Made by a program: the position numbers and the translations under genes. From Rugamonas fusca (lineage in GTDB: Bacteria > Pseudomonadota > Gammaproteobacteria > Burkholderiales > Burkholderiaceae_D): DNA of 64,000 nucleotides. The notes beneath the pieces are model-generated. The model saw only the letters and a program-made list of their open reading frames with translations, ran no database searches and was not told the DNA's origin. Numbering within the stretch: the stretch's first letter is position 1; every line of letters begins with the position of its first letter. The DNA lies in contig NZ_JACEZS010000001.1 in assembly GCF_014042365.1 (NCBI RefSeq), positions 1 through 64,000 of the forward strand, in the 5' to 3' direction. Shown piece after piece: positions 25,399 to 33,833 of this stretch.

Positions 25399-27087
25399 AT
25401 GTGGCGAGGGTCGGTCAGGAAACTGGATGTGCGCTGGCTGGTGGGCAGCTTCGGGTTGCTGCTGATCGCCGGCCTGTGGTGGTTGACGTTGACCCAGCTG
25501 GCCGACGCCAGGCGTACCGAGCTGGCCGATGCGGAGCGCGACGCGCAGGCGCTGGTGCGCCTGTCCGACGAACACGCCACCCGCACGCTGGAGGGGGCCG
25601 ACCAGGCCGTCATTTTCCTGCGCCACCGCTACCAGAGCCAGGGCATGGCGCTGGACATTCCGGCGGAACTCAAGAGCGGGCTGGGCACGCTGGACTTGTA
25701 CAACCTGTTCACCATCGTTGACCAGCGTGGCGACGTGGTGTTGTCGAGCCAGCCGTTCACGCCCATGAACTTGAGCGACCGCGAGCATATCCGCGTCCAC
25801 ATGCGCGCCGACACGGGCCAGCTGTACGTGAGCCAGCCCGTGCTGGGGCGGGTGTCGGGCAAATGGTCGCTGCAGCTCACGCGCCGCATCAACCACCCGG
25901 ACGGCAGCTTCAAGGGCGTGGTGGTGGTGTCCATGGACCCCGAGTATTTCATCCGCCTGTACCGCGACATCGACGTCGGCCCGCACGGCGTGATCGCCCT
26001 GGTCGGCGAGGATGGCGTGATGCGGGTGCGGCGCGTGGGCGGCGAAGCGTCGCTGGGGCAGGATATCCATGCCAGCACGCTGTTCGCCAACATCGTGGCC
26101 CAGGGCCACGGCGGGCTGACGGCCGACGGCCCCATCGATGGCCGGCGACGCATCTACCGCTACGCCAAGCTGGAACGGTTTCCCCTGTACGTGGTGGTGG
26201 GCATCGACCTGGAGGACCGCATGGCCAATTTCGGCGTGCGGCGCGGCCAGGCGTTGCGGCTGGCGGCGGCCACCACGGTATTGATCGCCCTGTTCAGCGG
26301 CGCCATCATCGTGCTGGTGGCGCAACTGATCGCGCGCCGCGAACAGGCCGTGGCGGCCAGCCTGGCCAAGTCGCGCTTCCTGGCCAATATGTCGCACGAA
26401 CTGCGCACGCCGCTCAACGGCATCCTCGGTTATTCCGAACTGCTGGCCGAGGAACTGGGCGAGAGCCGCCTGGGCGGCTTCGCGCGGGCCGTGCAAGCCA
26501 GCGGGCGCCGCCTGCTGGGATTGATCGAGTCGGTGCTGGAGCTGAGCGCGCTCGAATCGGGGCGCACCGCGCTCACCTTGCAAGCCGAGCCGCTGCGCGA
26601 AGTGGTGGAGCAGGCGCTGGGCATGCAGCGCGACACGGCCGCCGAGCGCCACGTGGGCCTGTGCGTCAACTACGGCCCCGATCTGCCGGAGCAGTTCGTG
26701 TGCGACCGGGCCCGCGTGCTGCGCGTGCTCGACATCCTGCTGCGCAACGCGCTGGCGGCCACCAGCTACGGCGCCGTGCAGCTCGACGTGCTGCCCGTGA
26801 CGGAAGGCTTGCTGCTGCGCGTGACGGACACCGGCTGCGGCATTTCGCCGGAACAGCAGCGGCGCTTGTTCCAGATCTTTACCCAGCTCGATGACTCGGC
26901 CAGCCGCGCCAAGGGGGGCGCCGGCGTCGGGCTGGCCATCGCGGCGCGCCTGGTGCGGCTGATGGAGGGCCGGATCTGGGGCGAGCCGGGGCCGGTGCAG
27001 GGCAGCGTGTTTACCGTCGTGCTGCCGCCGCTGGCGCCGTCCGAGCGCCCGGCGCGGCCAGTGCTGCCCGTGGTGGAGACGGCATGA
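25399..27087 (+). CDS. Membrane sensor histidine kinase with a periplasmic Cache-type domain
   Basis: This 562-residue protein has a membrane helix at about 10-32, then a double-Cache-like periplasmic region (about 35-275; LYNLFTIVDQRGDVVLSS and ISVDPEYF-like VVVSMDPEYFIRLYRD). A second helix lies at about 293-315. HisKA follows with His333 (NMSHELRTPLNG), then an HATPase with DTGCGIS and GAGVGLAIA. It has no receiver, so phosphate must leave in trans, probably to the hybrid kinase or receiver proteins nearby. GGAGAGCGAA precedes the ATG. It overlaps the Hpt gene by 4 nt. The ligand is unknown. Confidence 0.93.
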   Translation: MWRGSVRKLDVRWLVGSFGLLLIAGLWWLTLTQLADARRTELADAERDAQALVRLSDEHATRTLEGADQAVIFLRHRYQSQGMALDIPAELKSGLGTLDLYNLFTIVDQRGDVVLSSQPFTPMNLSDREHIRVHMRADTGQLYVSQPVLGRVSGKWSLQLTRRINHPDGSFKGVVVVSMDPEYFIRLYRDIDVGPHGVIALVGEDGVMRVRRVGGEASLGQDIHASTLFANIVAQGHGGLTADGPIDGRRRIYRYAKLERFPLYVVVGIDLEDRMANFGVRRGQALRLAAATTVLIALFSGAIIVLVAQLIARREQAVAASLAKSRFLANMSHELRTPLNGILGYSELLAEELGESRLGGFARAVQASGRRLLGLIESVLELSALESGRTALTLQAEPLREVVEQALGMQRDTAAERHVGLCVNYGPDLPEQFVCDRARVLRVLDILLRNALAATSYGAVQLDVLPVTEGLLLRVTDTGCGISPEQQRRLFQIFTQLDDSASRAKGGAGVGLAIAARLVRLMEGRIWGEPGPVQGSVFTVVLPPLAPSERPARPVLPVVETA

Positions 27088-27464
27088 TGCCGGCCCGCTA
27101 CCAGGCCATCGCACCGGAGGTGCTGATGCAGGCCGTGGCCGGCGACCTGGCTTCGTTCCGCAGCCTGTCGCAGGTGTACCTGGGCATCGCGCCGCCGGCG
27201 CTGGCGCGCATGCGCGCCGCGCGCGCGGCCGGCGACGCGCGCGCGCTGGCGCACGAGAGCCACGCCTTGAAAGGCAGCGCCGTGCTGGTGGGCGCGCACG
27301 CACTGAGCGCGCTGTTGCAGCGCATCGAGCTGCAGGCCGGCGCCGGCGCGCTCGACGCCTGCGTGGCGCTGTGGCCGGAACTGGAGCGGCAATTCGGGCT
27401 GGTGATGGATGAAGTGAGCGACAGCGTCGTGCATTACCTGGGCGCGCCGCGGGAGGGGGCATGA
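27084..27464 (+). CDS. Stand-alone histidine phosphotransfer (Hpt) protein
   Basis: This 126-residue four-helix-type protein has the Hpt motif HALKGSAVLVGA; His60 is the phospho-acceptor. It overlaps both the upstream sensor kinase and the downstream hybrid kinase by 4 nt (ATGA junctions), so the three are translationally coupled. It most likely shuttles phosphate from the hybrid kinase receiver to the HTH-receiver protein upstream (inference from gene order). Confidence 0.9.
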   Translation: MMPARYQAIAPEVLMQAVAGDLASFRSLSQVYLGIAPPALARMRAARAAGDARALAHESHALKGSAVLVGAHALSALLQRIELQAGAGALDACVALWPELERQFGLVMDEVSDSVVHYLGAPREGA

Positions 27465-29836
27465 CGGAGCACGCGGGGGCGCACGAGCGGGCGCGGGAGC
27501 AGGGCGCCACCGGACGCCGGCGCGAGCGTCGCCATCCGCTGCGCTGGACGGGCCTGAGCGCGCGCCAGGCGGCGGCCGTGATCGGCGGCGCCGTGATCCT
27601 GCTGTTGTGCCTGGCCACCCTGGGCGCGGCCTGGCTGCTGCGCCAGCGCGCCATCGAGGACTGGCGCAGCGACATGAGCAGCCTGTCGCTGGTGCTGGCC
27701 GAGAACGTGTCGCAAACCATGGCCTCCACCTACCTGGTGCTCGACGGCCTGACGGACGTGGTGCACGCCATCCAGTTGCGCGCGCCGGGCCCGCTGGCGG
27801 CCGCCACCGGCACCGAGCAGCTGTTCCAGACCATGCGCGACAAGATCAGCGGCCTGCCCCAGGTGGACGTGGCCACCGTGGCCGACGCGGACGGCACGGT
27901 GCTCAATTTCACGCGCAGCTATCCGCCGCCACCGATCAACCTGGCCGACCGCGACTACTTCGCCTGGCACCGCGCGCATGCCGACAGCGCGCCGTTCCTG
28001 AGCCAGCCCGTGCGCAACAAGGGCAACGGCAAGTGGACCTTTTACGTGAGCCGGCGCCTGAACGACGCCCATGGCCGCTTCGCCGGCGTGGTGCTGGTGG
28101 GCGTGTCGTGCGATTTCTTCAGCCAGTTCTTCCGCAACGTGAGCCTGGGCGAGCACGCGGCCATCTCGCTGTACCGGCGCGACCAGACCTTGCTGGCGCG
28201 CTGGCCGCACGCGGACCAGCTGATGGGCAAGCGCTTCAACACGGGCAACACCAGCCAGGTGCTGGCCCAGGGCCTGGACCATGACGTGCGGCTGGCCACC
28301 GGCCCGCGCGAGGCGGCCGGCGGCCAGGCCGTGTACCGCATGGGCGCGGTGCGGCTGGTGCGCAATTATCCGCTGGTGATCAACGCCACCATCACGGAGG
28401 AGCTGCTGCTGGCCGGCTACTGGCGCAACCTGCGCCTGCTGGGCGGCATCGCGCTGGGCAGCCTGGTGGCGCTGTCGGTGGCGTTCTGGATGATGGGCCA
28501 GTTGCTCAAGCGGCGCGAGCAGGACGCGGAACAGGCCCGGGCCCTGATGCGCATGGCCGATGCGGCCAGCGAGGCCAAGTCGCGCTTCCTGGCCATGATG
28601 AGCCACGAGATCCGCACCCCGATGAACGCCATCGTCGGCATGTCGGAACTGATGCTGGGCACCCGGCTCGACGCCACCCAGCGCGGCTACGCCCGCAACG
28701 TCCACAGCGGGGTGCTCGAGCTGATGCAGATCATCAACGAGGTGCTGGACTTTTCCAAGATCGAATCGGGCCGCATGGAGCTGGTGCAGGGCTTGTTCGA
28801 TCCGGCCGAGCCGTTGCGCCAGGTGGCCGCCCTGCACCAGGCCAGCGCCCAGGCCAAGGGCTTGCAGCTGGAGGTGCGGGTCGGCAGCTGCCCGCGCAAG
28901 GTGTATGGCGACGCGGCCCGGCTGCGCCAGGTGCTGGGCAACCTGGTCAGCAACGCCATCAAGTTCACGCCGTCCGGCGGCGTGTCGATCACCCTGGAGG
29001 CGCGCCCCGAGGAGGGGCGCACCGGCAACTGGCGCCTGTGCTACGCGGTGCGCGACAGCGGCATCGGCATGGACGCGGAGGCCCAGCATCGCCTGTTCGA
29101 GCCGTTCATCCAGGCCGACAGCACCATCAGCCGCCAGTATGGCGGCACGGGCCTGGGACTGGCCATTTGCCGGCGCCTGGTGCGGCTGATGGGGGGCCAC
29201 ATCGAATGCAGCAGCGCGCCCGGCGACGGTTCCGTGTTCCGGGTCGAGCTGCCGTGCCGCCTGCATGCGCCGGCCGGCGCCCTGGGCGGGGCGGTGCCGG
29301 ACGGGCCGCCTGCGCCGCCGCCGGAGACGTCCGTCGCGGACCGGCGGGCGCCGGCCGGCGCCGGGTGGGACGGCGCGCAAGGCGCCGTGGCGGGCCAGGT
29401 GGTGGCCGCAGCGGCGGCGCCGCGCGTGCTGCTGGCCGAGGACACGGAGATGAACCGCCAGCTGGCGCGCATCCTGCTCACCCGGCTCGGCTGCGAGGTG
29501 GACGAAGCCATCAACGGCCAGCTGGCGCTGGAGGCGCTGGAGACGGCCCGCTACGACCTGGTGCTGATGGACTGCATGATGCCCGTGCTCGACGGCTACG
29601 AGGCCTGCCGCCGCCTGCGCCAGCGCGAGGCCGAGACGGGCGCGCCGCGCCTGCCCGTGATCGCACTGACGGCCAGCGCCATCGAGGGCGACCGCCAGCG
29701 CTGCCTGGCCGCCGGCATGGACGACTACCTGTCCAAGCCGTTCACGGCCGCCGAGTTTTCCGCGATGGTGGTGCGCTGGGGGCGCTTGCCGTGCGCGCCG
29801 CCCGCGGTGTCGTCGCCGCCGCCTTCCGTGCCGTAG
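27461..29836 (+). CDS. Hybrid sensor histidine kinase with Cache sensor and C-terminal receiver
   Basis: This 791-residue protein has an Arg-rich cytoplasmic leader, a membrane helix at about 38-58, a periplasmic double-Cache-like region (about 62-315), a second helix at about 322-344, HisKA with His382 (MMSHEIRTPMNA), an HATPase ([18 protein letters not shown]), a Pro/Ala linker, and a receiver with Asp704 (LLMDCMMP-type LVLMDCMMP). Its sensor resembles the kinase two genes upstream, suggesting duplication. Its last 95 bp overlap the 3' end of a convergent LysR gene. Confidence 0.93.
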   Translation: MTEHAGAHERAREQGATGRRRERRHPLRWTGLSARQAAAVIGGAVILLLCLATLGAAWLLRQRAIEDWRSDMSSLSLVLAENVSQTMASTYLVLDGLTDVVHAIQLRAPGPLAAATGTEQLFQTMRDKISGLPQVDVATVADADGTVLNFTRSYPPPPINLADRDYFAWHRAHADSAPFLSQPVRNKGNGKWTFYVSRRLNDAHGRFAGVVLVGVSCDFFSQFFRNVSLGEHAAISLYRRDQTLLARWPHADQLMGKRFNTGNTSQVLAQGLDHDVRLATGPREAAGGQAVYRMGAVRLVRNYPLVINATITEELLLAGYWRNLRLLGGIALGSLVALSVAFWMMGQLLKRREQDAEQARALMRMADAASEAKSRFLAMMSHEIRTPMNAIVGMSELMLGTRLDATQRGYARNVHSGVLELMQIINEVLDFSKIESGRMELVQGLFDPAEPLRQVAALHQASAQAKGLQLEVRVGSCPRKVYGDAARLRQVLGNLVSNAIKFTPSGGVSITLEARPEEGRTGNWRLCYAVRDSGIGMDAEAQHRLFEPFIQADSTISRQYGGTGLGLAICRRLVRLMGGHIECSSAPGDGSVFRVELPCRLHAPAGALGGAVPDGPPAPPPETSVADRRAPAGAGWDGAQGAVAGQVVAAAAAPRVLLAEDTEMNRQLARILLTRLGCEVDEAINGQLALEALETARYDLVLMDCMMPVLDGYEACRRLRQREAETGAPRLPVIALTASAIEGDRQRCLAAGMDDYLSKPFTAAEFSAMVVRWGRLPCAPPAVSSPPPSVP

Positions 29837-30761
29837 CCGCGGCCAGGGCCGCTCGCTGCTGCGCTTGCGCCTGCAGCGGGGGCAGGGCGGCCAGTCGCGC
29901 GGCCAGGAACTCGAGCAGGGCGCGCAGCTTGGGCGCCATGTAGCGCGCGCTCGACACCACCAGGTGCACCGGCAGCGGTTCCGGTTCATAGGCCGCCAGC
30001 ACCCGCACCAGCGTGCCGGTCGCCAGGTCGTCGGCCACCTGGTAGGACAGCGCCCGCCCCAGGCCAAAGCCATCGCGCACCGCCACCAGCGTCGCCTCCG
30101 TGTCGTTGAGCGTGAGGCGCGGCGCCAGCTTGACGGCCACGTCGCGCCCCGCATGGCGAAAGCGCCATTCCTCCAGTGGCGAACGGATGGCCGTAAACAC
30201 CACGTCATGTCCTTCCAGCGCCTGTGGCGTGTCCGGTGTGCCGCGCCGCGCCAGGTAGGCCGGGCTGGCCACCACCATGCGCCGCACCTCGCCCACGCGG
30301 CGCGCCACCAGCCCGGCGTCGGCCAGCGGGCCGATGCGCACGGCCAGGTCCAGGCCTTCCTCGATCAAGTCCAGGTTGCGGTCGTTGAACAGCAGTTCCA
30401 CCTGCATGGCCGGATGGGCGTCCAGGAAGCCCATCACCAGCGCCGTCACGTGGCGCCGGCCGAACACTTGCGGGGCCGTGATGCGCAGCTTGCCGCGCAG
30501 GGGCGCGTCCGGGTCCTCGCGCACGGCCTGCTCGTAGTCGGCCAGCACGCGGCGCGCCATGTCGGCCAGCCGCAGTCCGGCCTCGGTGGGCGCCAGGCGG
30601 CGCGTGGTGCGCTCGATCAGCCGCGTGCCCAGGCGTTCTTCCAGCGCGGCCAGCGCGCGCGTGACGGCCGGCGCGGACCGGCGCAGGCGGCGCGCCGCGC
30701 CACTGAGGCTGGCGCAATCGAGGATGGCGATGAAGATGGCCAGTTCGTCCAGGCGGTCCAC
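29742..30761 (-). CDS. LysR-family regulator with a basic Ala-rich C-terminal extension
   Basis: This 339-residue protein has an N-terminal HTH (SLSGAARRLRRSAPAVTRAL, ERTTRRLAPTEAG) and a LysR effector domain ending near residue 290 (RALLEFLAARLAAL). About 45 further residues are rich in Ala, Arg, Thr and Pro and are encoded partly antisense to the hybrid-kinase receiver. The family usually ends near 300, so the tail looks acquired by stop-codon loss. It diverges from a GST gene by 106 bp and probably regulates the GST/flavin-barrel pair. Confidence 0.9.
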   Translation of the reverse strand: MDRLDELAIFIAILDCASLSGAARRLRRSAPAVTRALAALEERLGTRLIERTTRRLAPTEAGLRLADMARRVLADYEQAVREDPDAPLRGKLRITAPQVFGRRHVTALVMGFLDAHPAMQVELLFNDRNLDLIEEGLDLAVRIGPLADAGLVARRVGEVRRMVVASPAYLARRGTPDTPQALEGHDVVFTAIRSPLEEWRFRHAGRDVAVKLAPRLTLNDTEATLVAVRDGFGLGRALSYQVADDLATGTLVRVLAAYEPEPLPVHLVVSSARYMAPKLRALLEFLAARLAALPPLQAQAQQRAALAAATARKAAATTPRAARTASAPSAPPSRKTRRP

Positions 30762-30774
30762 GGATTATTCCATT

Positions 30775-30797
30775 TAGTGAAAAAGTAATTTCCACTA
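30775..30797. promoter_or_regulatory. Possible LysR operator between the LysR and GST genes
   Basis: TAGTG (30775-30779) and CACTA (30793-30797) flank a 13-nt AT-rich spacer just upstream of the LysR start. The position fits an autoregulatory LysR site, but the arms are only 5 bp. Confidence 0.3.
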
Positions 30798-30867
30798 TAG
30801 CATTATTTACATCGAATTGCGCAATGCCTACCATGGCTGCACCGATCAACGAAACGAGGAAAGCTCC

Positions 30868-31500
30868 ATGACCACCACGCCCACCCGCACCCTGACCCTG
30901 CACGGCACCCACTTGTCCGGCCACGTGCACCGGGTCGAACTGCTGCTGCACATGCTGGGACTGCCTTATGAGCTGGTCGCGGCGCCGCCCGACGTGCGCG
31001 CCGGCGCCGCCTTCCTGGCCATGAATCCGCTGGGCCAGATTCCCGTGCTGCAGGATGGCGATCTGGCGCTGGCGGACAGCAACGCCATCCTCACCTACCT
31101 GGCGCGCCGCTACGCGCCCGCTGGCGGCTGGTTGTCGGACGACCCGGTGGAAGCGGCCGAGATCACGCGCTGGCTGTCGGTGGCGGCCGGAGAACTGCGC
31201 TTCGGCCCGGCCACGGCGCGCGCCGCCGCGTTGTGGAACATGGACGGCGACGTGCCGCGCGCCCACGCCATCGCCGCGCGCCTGCTGGCCTTCATGGAGC
31301 AGCACGTGGCCACGCGCACCTTCCTGGCCGCCGGCCGCCCCACCTTGGCCGACCTGGCCTGCTACGGCTACGTGGCCCACGCGCCCGAAGGCGGGGTGGC
31401 GCTGGACGCCTATCCGGCCGTGCAAGCCTGGCTGCGCCGGGTGGAGGGCTTGCCCGGCTTCGTGCCCATGCCCGACAGCACGCCGCCGGAGCGCACATGA
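30868..31500 (+). CDS. Glutathione S-transferase family protein
   Basis: This 210-residue protein has a thioredoxin-fold N-terminal domain (SGHVHRVELLLHMLG, NPLGQIPVLQDGD, then ADSNAILTYLARRY, where the D-S pair contacts the gamma-glutamyl group) and an all-helical C-terminal domain (FLAAGRPTLADLACYGYV). The start at 30868 follows AGGAAAGCTCC. It overlaps the next gene by 4 nt and is divergent from a LysR gene. The electrophilic substrate is unknown. Confidence 0.93.
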   Translation: MTTTPTRTLTLHGTHLSGHVHRVELLLHMLGLPYELVAAPPDVRAGAAFLAMNPLGQIPVLQDGDLALADSNAILTYLARRYAPAGGWLSDDPVEAAEITRWLSVAAGELRFGPATARAAALWNMDGDVPRAHAIAARLLAFMEQHVATRTFLAAGRPTLADLACYGYVAHAPEGGVALDAYPAVQAWLRRVEGLPGFVPMPDSTPPERT

Positions 31501-32366
31501 GCGCGGACCTGGACGGCCCATTCCACCCCGGCGAGCTGCGCGCCCAGCAACTGGCCGGCAAGGGCAGCAGCGGCGGCGCCATCCGCGACTACATGCCGGA
31601 CCAGCACCGGGAATTCTTCGCCCTGCTGCCGTTCCTGCTGGTGGCCACGGTGGCCGACGATGGCTGGCCCGTCGCCACGGTGCTGTGCGGCGCGCCCGGC
31701 TTCGTGCACAGCCCCGACCCCACCACGCTGCGGGTGGCCGCGCCGTCCGGGGCGCCGGTGGGCGCGCGCGTCGGCGTGCTGGGGCTGGACTTTGGCACGC
31801 GCCGGCGCAACCGCGCCAACGGCACCATCGCGCAGGCCGATGGCGCCGGGTTCACCATCGCCGTGGCACAATCGTTCGGCAACTGCCCGAAATACATCCG
31901 CCTGCGCGACGTGGTGCCAGCGGCCGGGGAGGGCGGGGCGGACCGGGTGGCGCCGGCCGTCAGCCACTTCGAAGGGCTGGGCGAACCGGCGCGCCGCATG
32001 CTGGCCGCCGCCGACACGCTGTTCGTGGCCACCACGGGCGGCCAGTACGGCGCCGACATCTCGCACCGGGGCGGCGCACCGGGTTTCGTGCGGATAGCCG
32101 GCGACACGCTGACCGTGCCCGACTACGCGGGCAACCGCTACTTCAACACGCTGGGCAATATGCTGGTGGACGAGCGCACGGCCTTGCTGGTGATCGACTA
32201 TGCCAGCGGCGACGTGCTGCACTTGCAGGGCCGGGCCGAGGTGGACTGGGACGGGGCGGCGGCCGGCCTGCCCGGCGCCGAGCGGCTGTGGCGCATGCGG
32301 GTGCAACGGGGCACGCTGCGGCGCGCGGCCGTGCCGCTGCGCTGGCGCCTGCGCCCGCAGGACTGA
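31497..32366 (+). CDS. Pyridoxamine-phosphate-oxidase-like flavin split-barrel protein
   Basis: This 289-residue protein has an N-terminal helix region, then a split-barrel-like core: FFALLPFLLVATVADDGWPVATVLCG, then a second unit with ADTLFVATTGG and FVRIAGDTLTVPDYAGNRYFNTLGN (residues about 165-225). Such proteins bind FMN or F420-like cofactors; the enzymatic role is not determined. It starts at an ATGA overlap with the GST stop, so the pair is translationally coupled. A perfect 9-bp hairpin follows the stop. A detoxification role is an inference from the GST neighbour. Confidence 0.85.
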   Translation: MSADLDGPFHPGELRAQQLAGKGSSGGAIRDYMPDQHREFFALLPFLLVATVADDGWPVATVLCGAPGFVHSPDPTTLRVAAPSGAPVGARVGVLGLDFGTRRRNRANGTIAQADGAGFTIAVAQSFGNCPKYIRLRDVVPAAGEGGADRVAPAVSHFEGLGEPARRMLAAADTLFVATTGGQYGADISHRGGAPGFVRIAGDTLTVPDYAGNRYFNTLGNMLVDERTALLVIDYASGDVLHLQGRAEVDWDGAAAGLPGAERLWRMRVQRGTLRRAAVPLRWRLRPQD

Positions 32367-32372
32367 GCCGCC

Positions 32373-32395
32373 GGGACGGGCGCCATGCCCGTCCC
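32373..32395 (+). terminator. Strong hairpin terminating the GST operon
   Basis: GGGACGGGC (32373-32381) pairs perfectly with GCCCGTCCC (32387-32395) around GCCAT, six bases after the stop. GTTGT follows, a weak T-tract, so it is a likely terminator with imperfect efficiency. Confidence 0.6.
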
Positions 32396-32738
32396 GTTGT
32401 CGCGATTTCGACAAATCTCACAAATTGTCGCTTGTTGTGGCCCCCATTCCTTGCTACGATGCGTGCAAAGCGTCAATTGTTTTGCAGTGCGCCGCCGCTC
32501 CCGCGCGGCCTGGCAGGCAGCTTCCGACGCCGGCCGCCCCATCCCCGCAGCCCCACCCTGATTCGTACCGCTGGCATCCCGCGCGGCCTTCGCCGGCGCG
32601 CCGTGTCGCAAGGCATGCCGTCCTTGCCCAGACTTCCGATGCGCGCTGCCCGTTGAAACACTGCTAGTCCCGTCCCTCCCGCCCTGGCGTTGCGCGCCCG
32701 CTGGAGTGCCTTCTTGTACCCGCACCTGGAATGACATC
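32396..32738 (+). promoter_or_regulatory. Leader region of the GAF-GGDEF gene: inverted repeat and candidate promoter
   Basis: CGACAA (32409-32414) and TTGTCG (32425-32430) form a 6-bp inverted repeat. Immediately after it, TTGTTG (32432-32437) and TACGAT (32455-32460) are separated by 17 bp, a plausible but weak sigma-70 promoter. If real, the mRNA has a leader of about 270 nt before the ATG at 32739. No convincing reading frame is seen in the leader, which is GC-rich and Pro/Arg/Ala-biased in all frames. Confidence 0.35.
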
Positions 32739-33815
32739 ATGCTGACTCTGAAATCGGAACGCCCCGCGCCCAGCGTACTCAAACAGCTGGGAGAAATGAC
32801 CGCCTGCCGCGACATGCACCTGGTCGAGCAAAGCCTGTTGCGCACGCTGGGGCCGGTGCTGGGCGTCAAGCGCACTTCGCTGTACCGGGTCGACGAGCAG
32901 GGCCTCGTCACGCGCGCGCTGCACCACACGCGCGACGCGGCCATCGTGGGCGGGGAGCTGCACCGCACCAGCGACCAGATCGAGGAATTGAGCAGCGCCA
33001 TCGCGCTCGATCCGGCCGTCGCCAACCTGCTCGACACGCTGCGCCTGCTCGACCGCAGCTGCACCCGCCAGCAGCCGGACGGCTACCTGATCGGCTACCC
33101 GCTGCACGGGGCCGACCACCTGTGCGGCTACTTCGTGTTCGAGCGCGACCACGAGGTCACGCCCACCGAGCATGCCGTCATCCATGGCGTGCTGGAAGTG
33201 TTCTCCAATTACTATGCGCTGCTCGACGCCAGCCAGCGCGACCGCCTCACGGGCCTGCTGAATCGCTATTCGCTGGAACTGAACCTGAACCGCATGTGGG
33301 ATGTGCTGGCCCAGCGCCTCAAGCATGGCGGCGAGCGGGCCCAGGCCAACCGGCGTGGCGGCCGGGCCCAGAGCTACTGGCTGGGCGTGCTCGATATCGA
33401 CCACTTCAAGAAAGTCAACGACACCCATGGCCACATCATCGGCGACGAGATCCTGCTGCTGACGGCGCGCCTGCTGGAAGGGGCGTTTCGCCGCTCCGAC
33501 CTGCTGTACCGCTACGGCGGCGAGGAATTCATCGTCATCGTGGCCGCCCACGACGTGGCCACGGCCACCCAGATCTTCGAGCGGGCGCGCCAGGCCGTGG
33601 CCCATTTCATCTTCCCCCAGGCGGGGCGCTTGTCCATCAGCGGTGGCTTCAGCATGGCCGATCCCGCCGTGCTGCCGCAGACCATCATCAACCGCGCCGA
33701 CCGCGCCCTGTATGAAGCGAAGGCCGATGGCCGCAACCGCATCTATTTCTACGATGAGCTGATCCGCACCGGCCGGCTGGAGGAAGTCCAGTCGGGCACC
33801 ATCGACCTGTTCTGA
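32739..33815 (+). CDS. Cytoplasmic diguanylate cyclase with a GAF-like sensor domain
   Basis: This 358-residue soluble protein has a GAF-like region (about 20-160), with RTSLYRVDEQGLVTRAL and LIGYPLHGADHLCGYFVFE strands. A GGDEF domain follows, with an insertion-lengthened first helix (ALAQRLKHGGERAQANRRGG region near 190-208). The active motif GGEEF is at 260-264 and the inhibitory RxxD at 251-254. It should produce c-di-GMP under product control. The start at 32739 is chosen over 32706. It converges on the receiver-GGDEF gene with an 18-bp gap. Confidence 0.92.
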   Translation: MLTLKSERPAPSVLKQLGEMTACRDMHLVEQSLLRTLGPVLGVKRTSLYRVDEQGLVTRALHHTRDAAIVGGELHRTSDQIEELSSAIALDPAVANLLDTLRLLDRSCTRQQPDGYLIGYPLHGADHLCGYFVFERDHEVTPTEHAVIHGVLEVFSNYYALLDASQRDRLTGLLNRYSLELNLNRMWDVLAQRLKHGGERAQANRRGGRAQSYWLGVLDIDHFKKVNDTHGHIIGDEILLLTARLLEGAFRRSDLLYRYGGEEFIVIVAAHDVATATQIFERARQAVAHFIFPQAGRLSISGGFSMADPAVLPQTIINRADRALYEAKADGRNRIYFYDELIRTGRLEEVQSGTIDLF

Positions 33816-33833
33816 CGACGGCGCCGCGCCGTC

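Noticed and set aside
27434-30208. A 924-codon minus-strand frame over the hybrid kinase
   Set aside because: Antisense to the HisKA/HATPase/receiver protein and rich in His, Gln and Ala with no domain. The overlapping LysR gene in another frame is the real minus-strand gene there.
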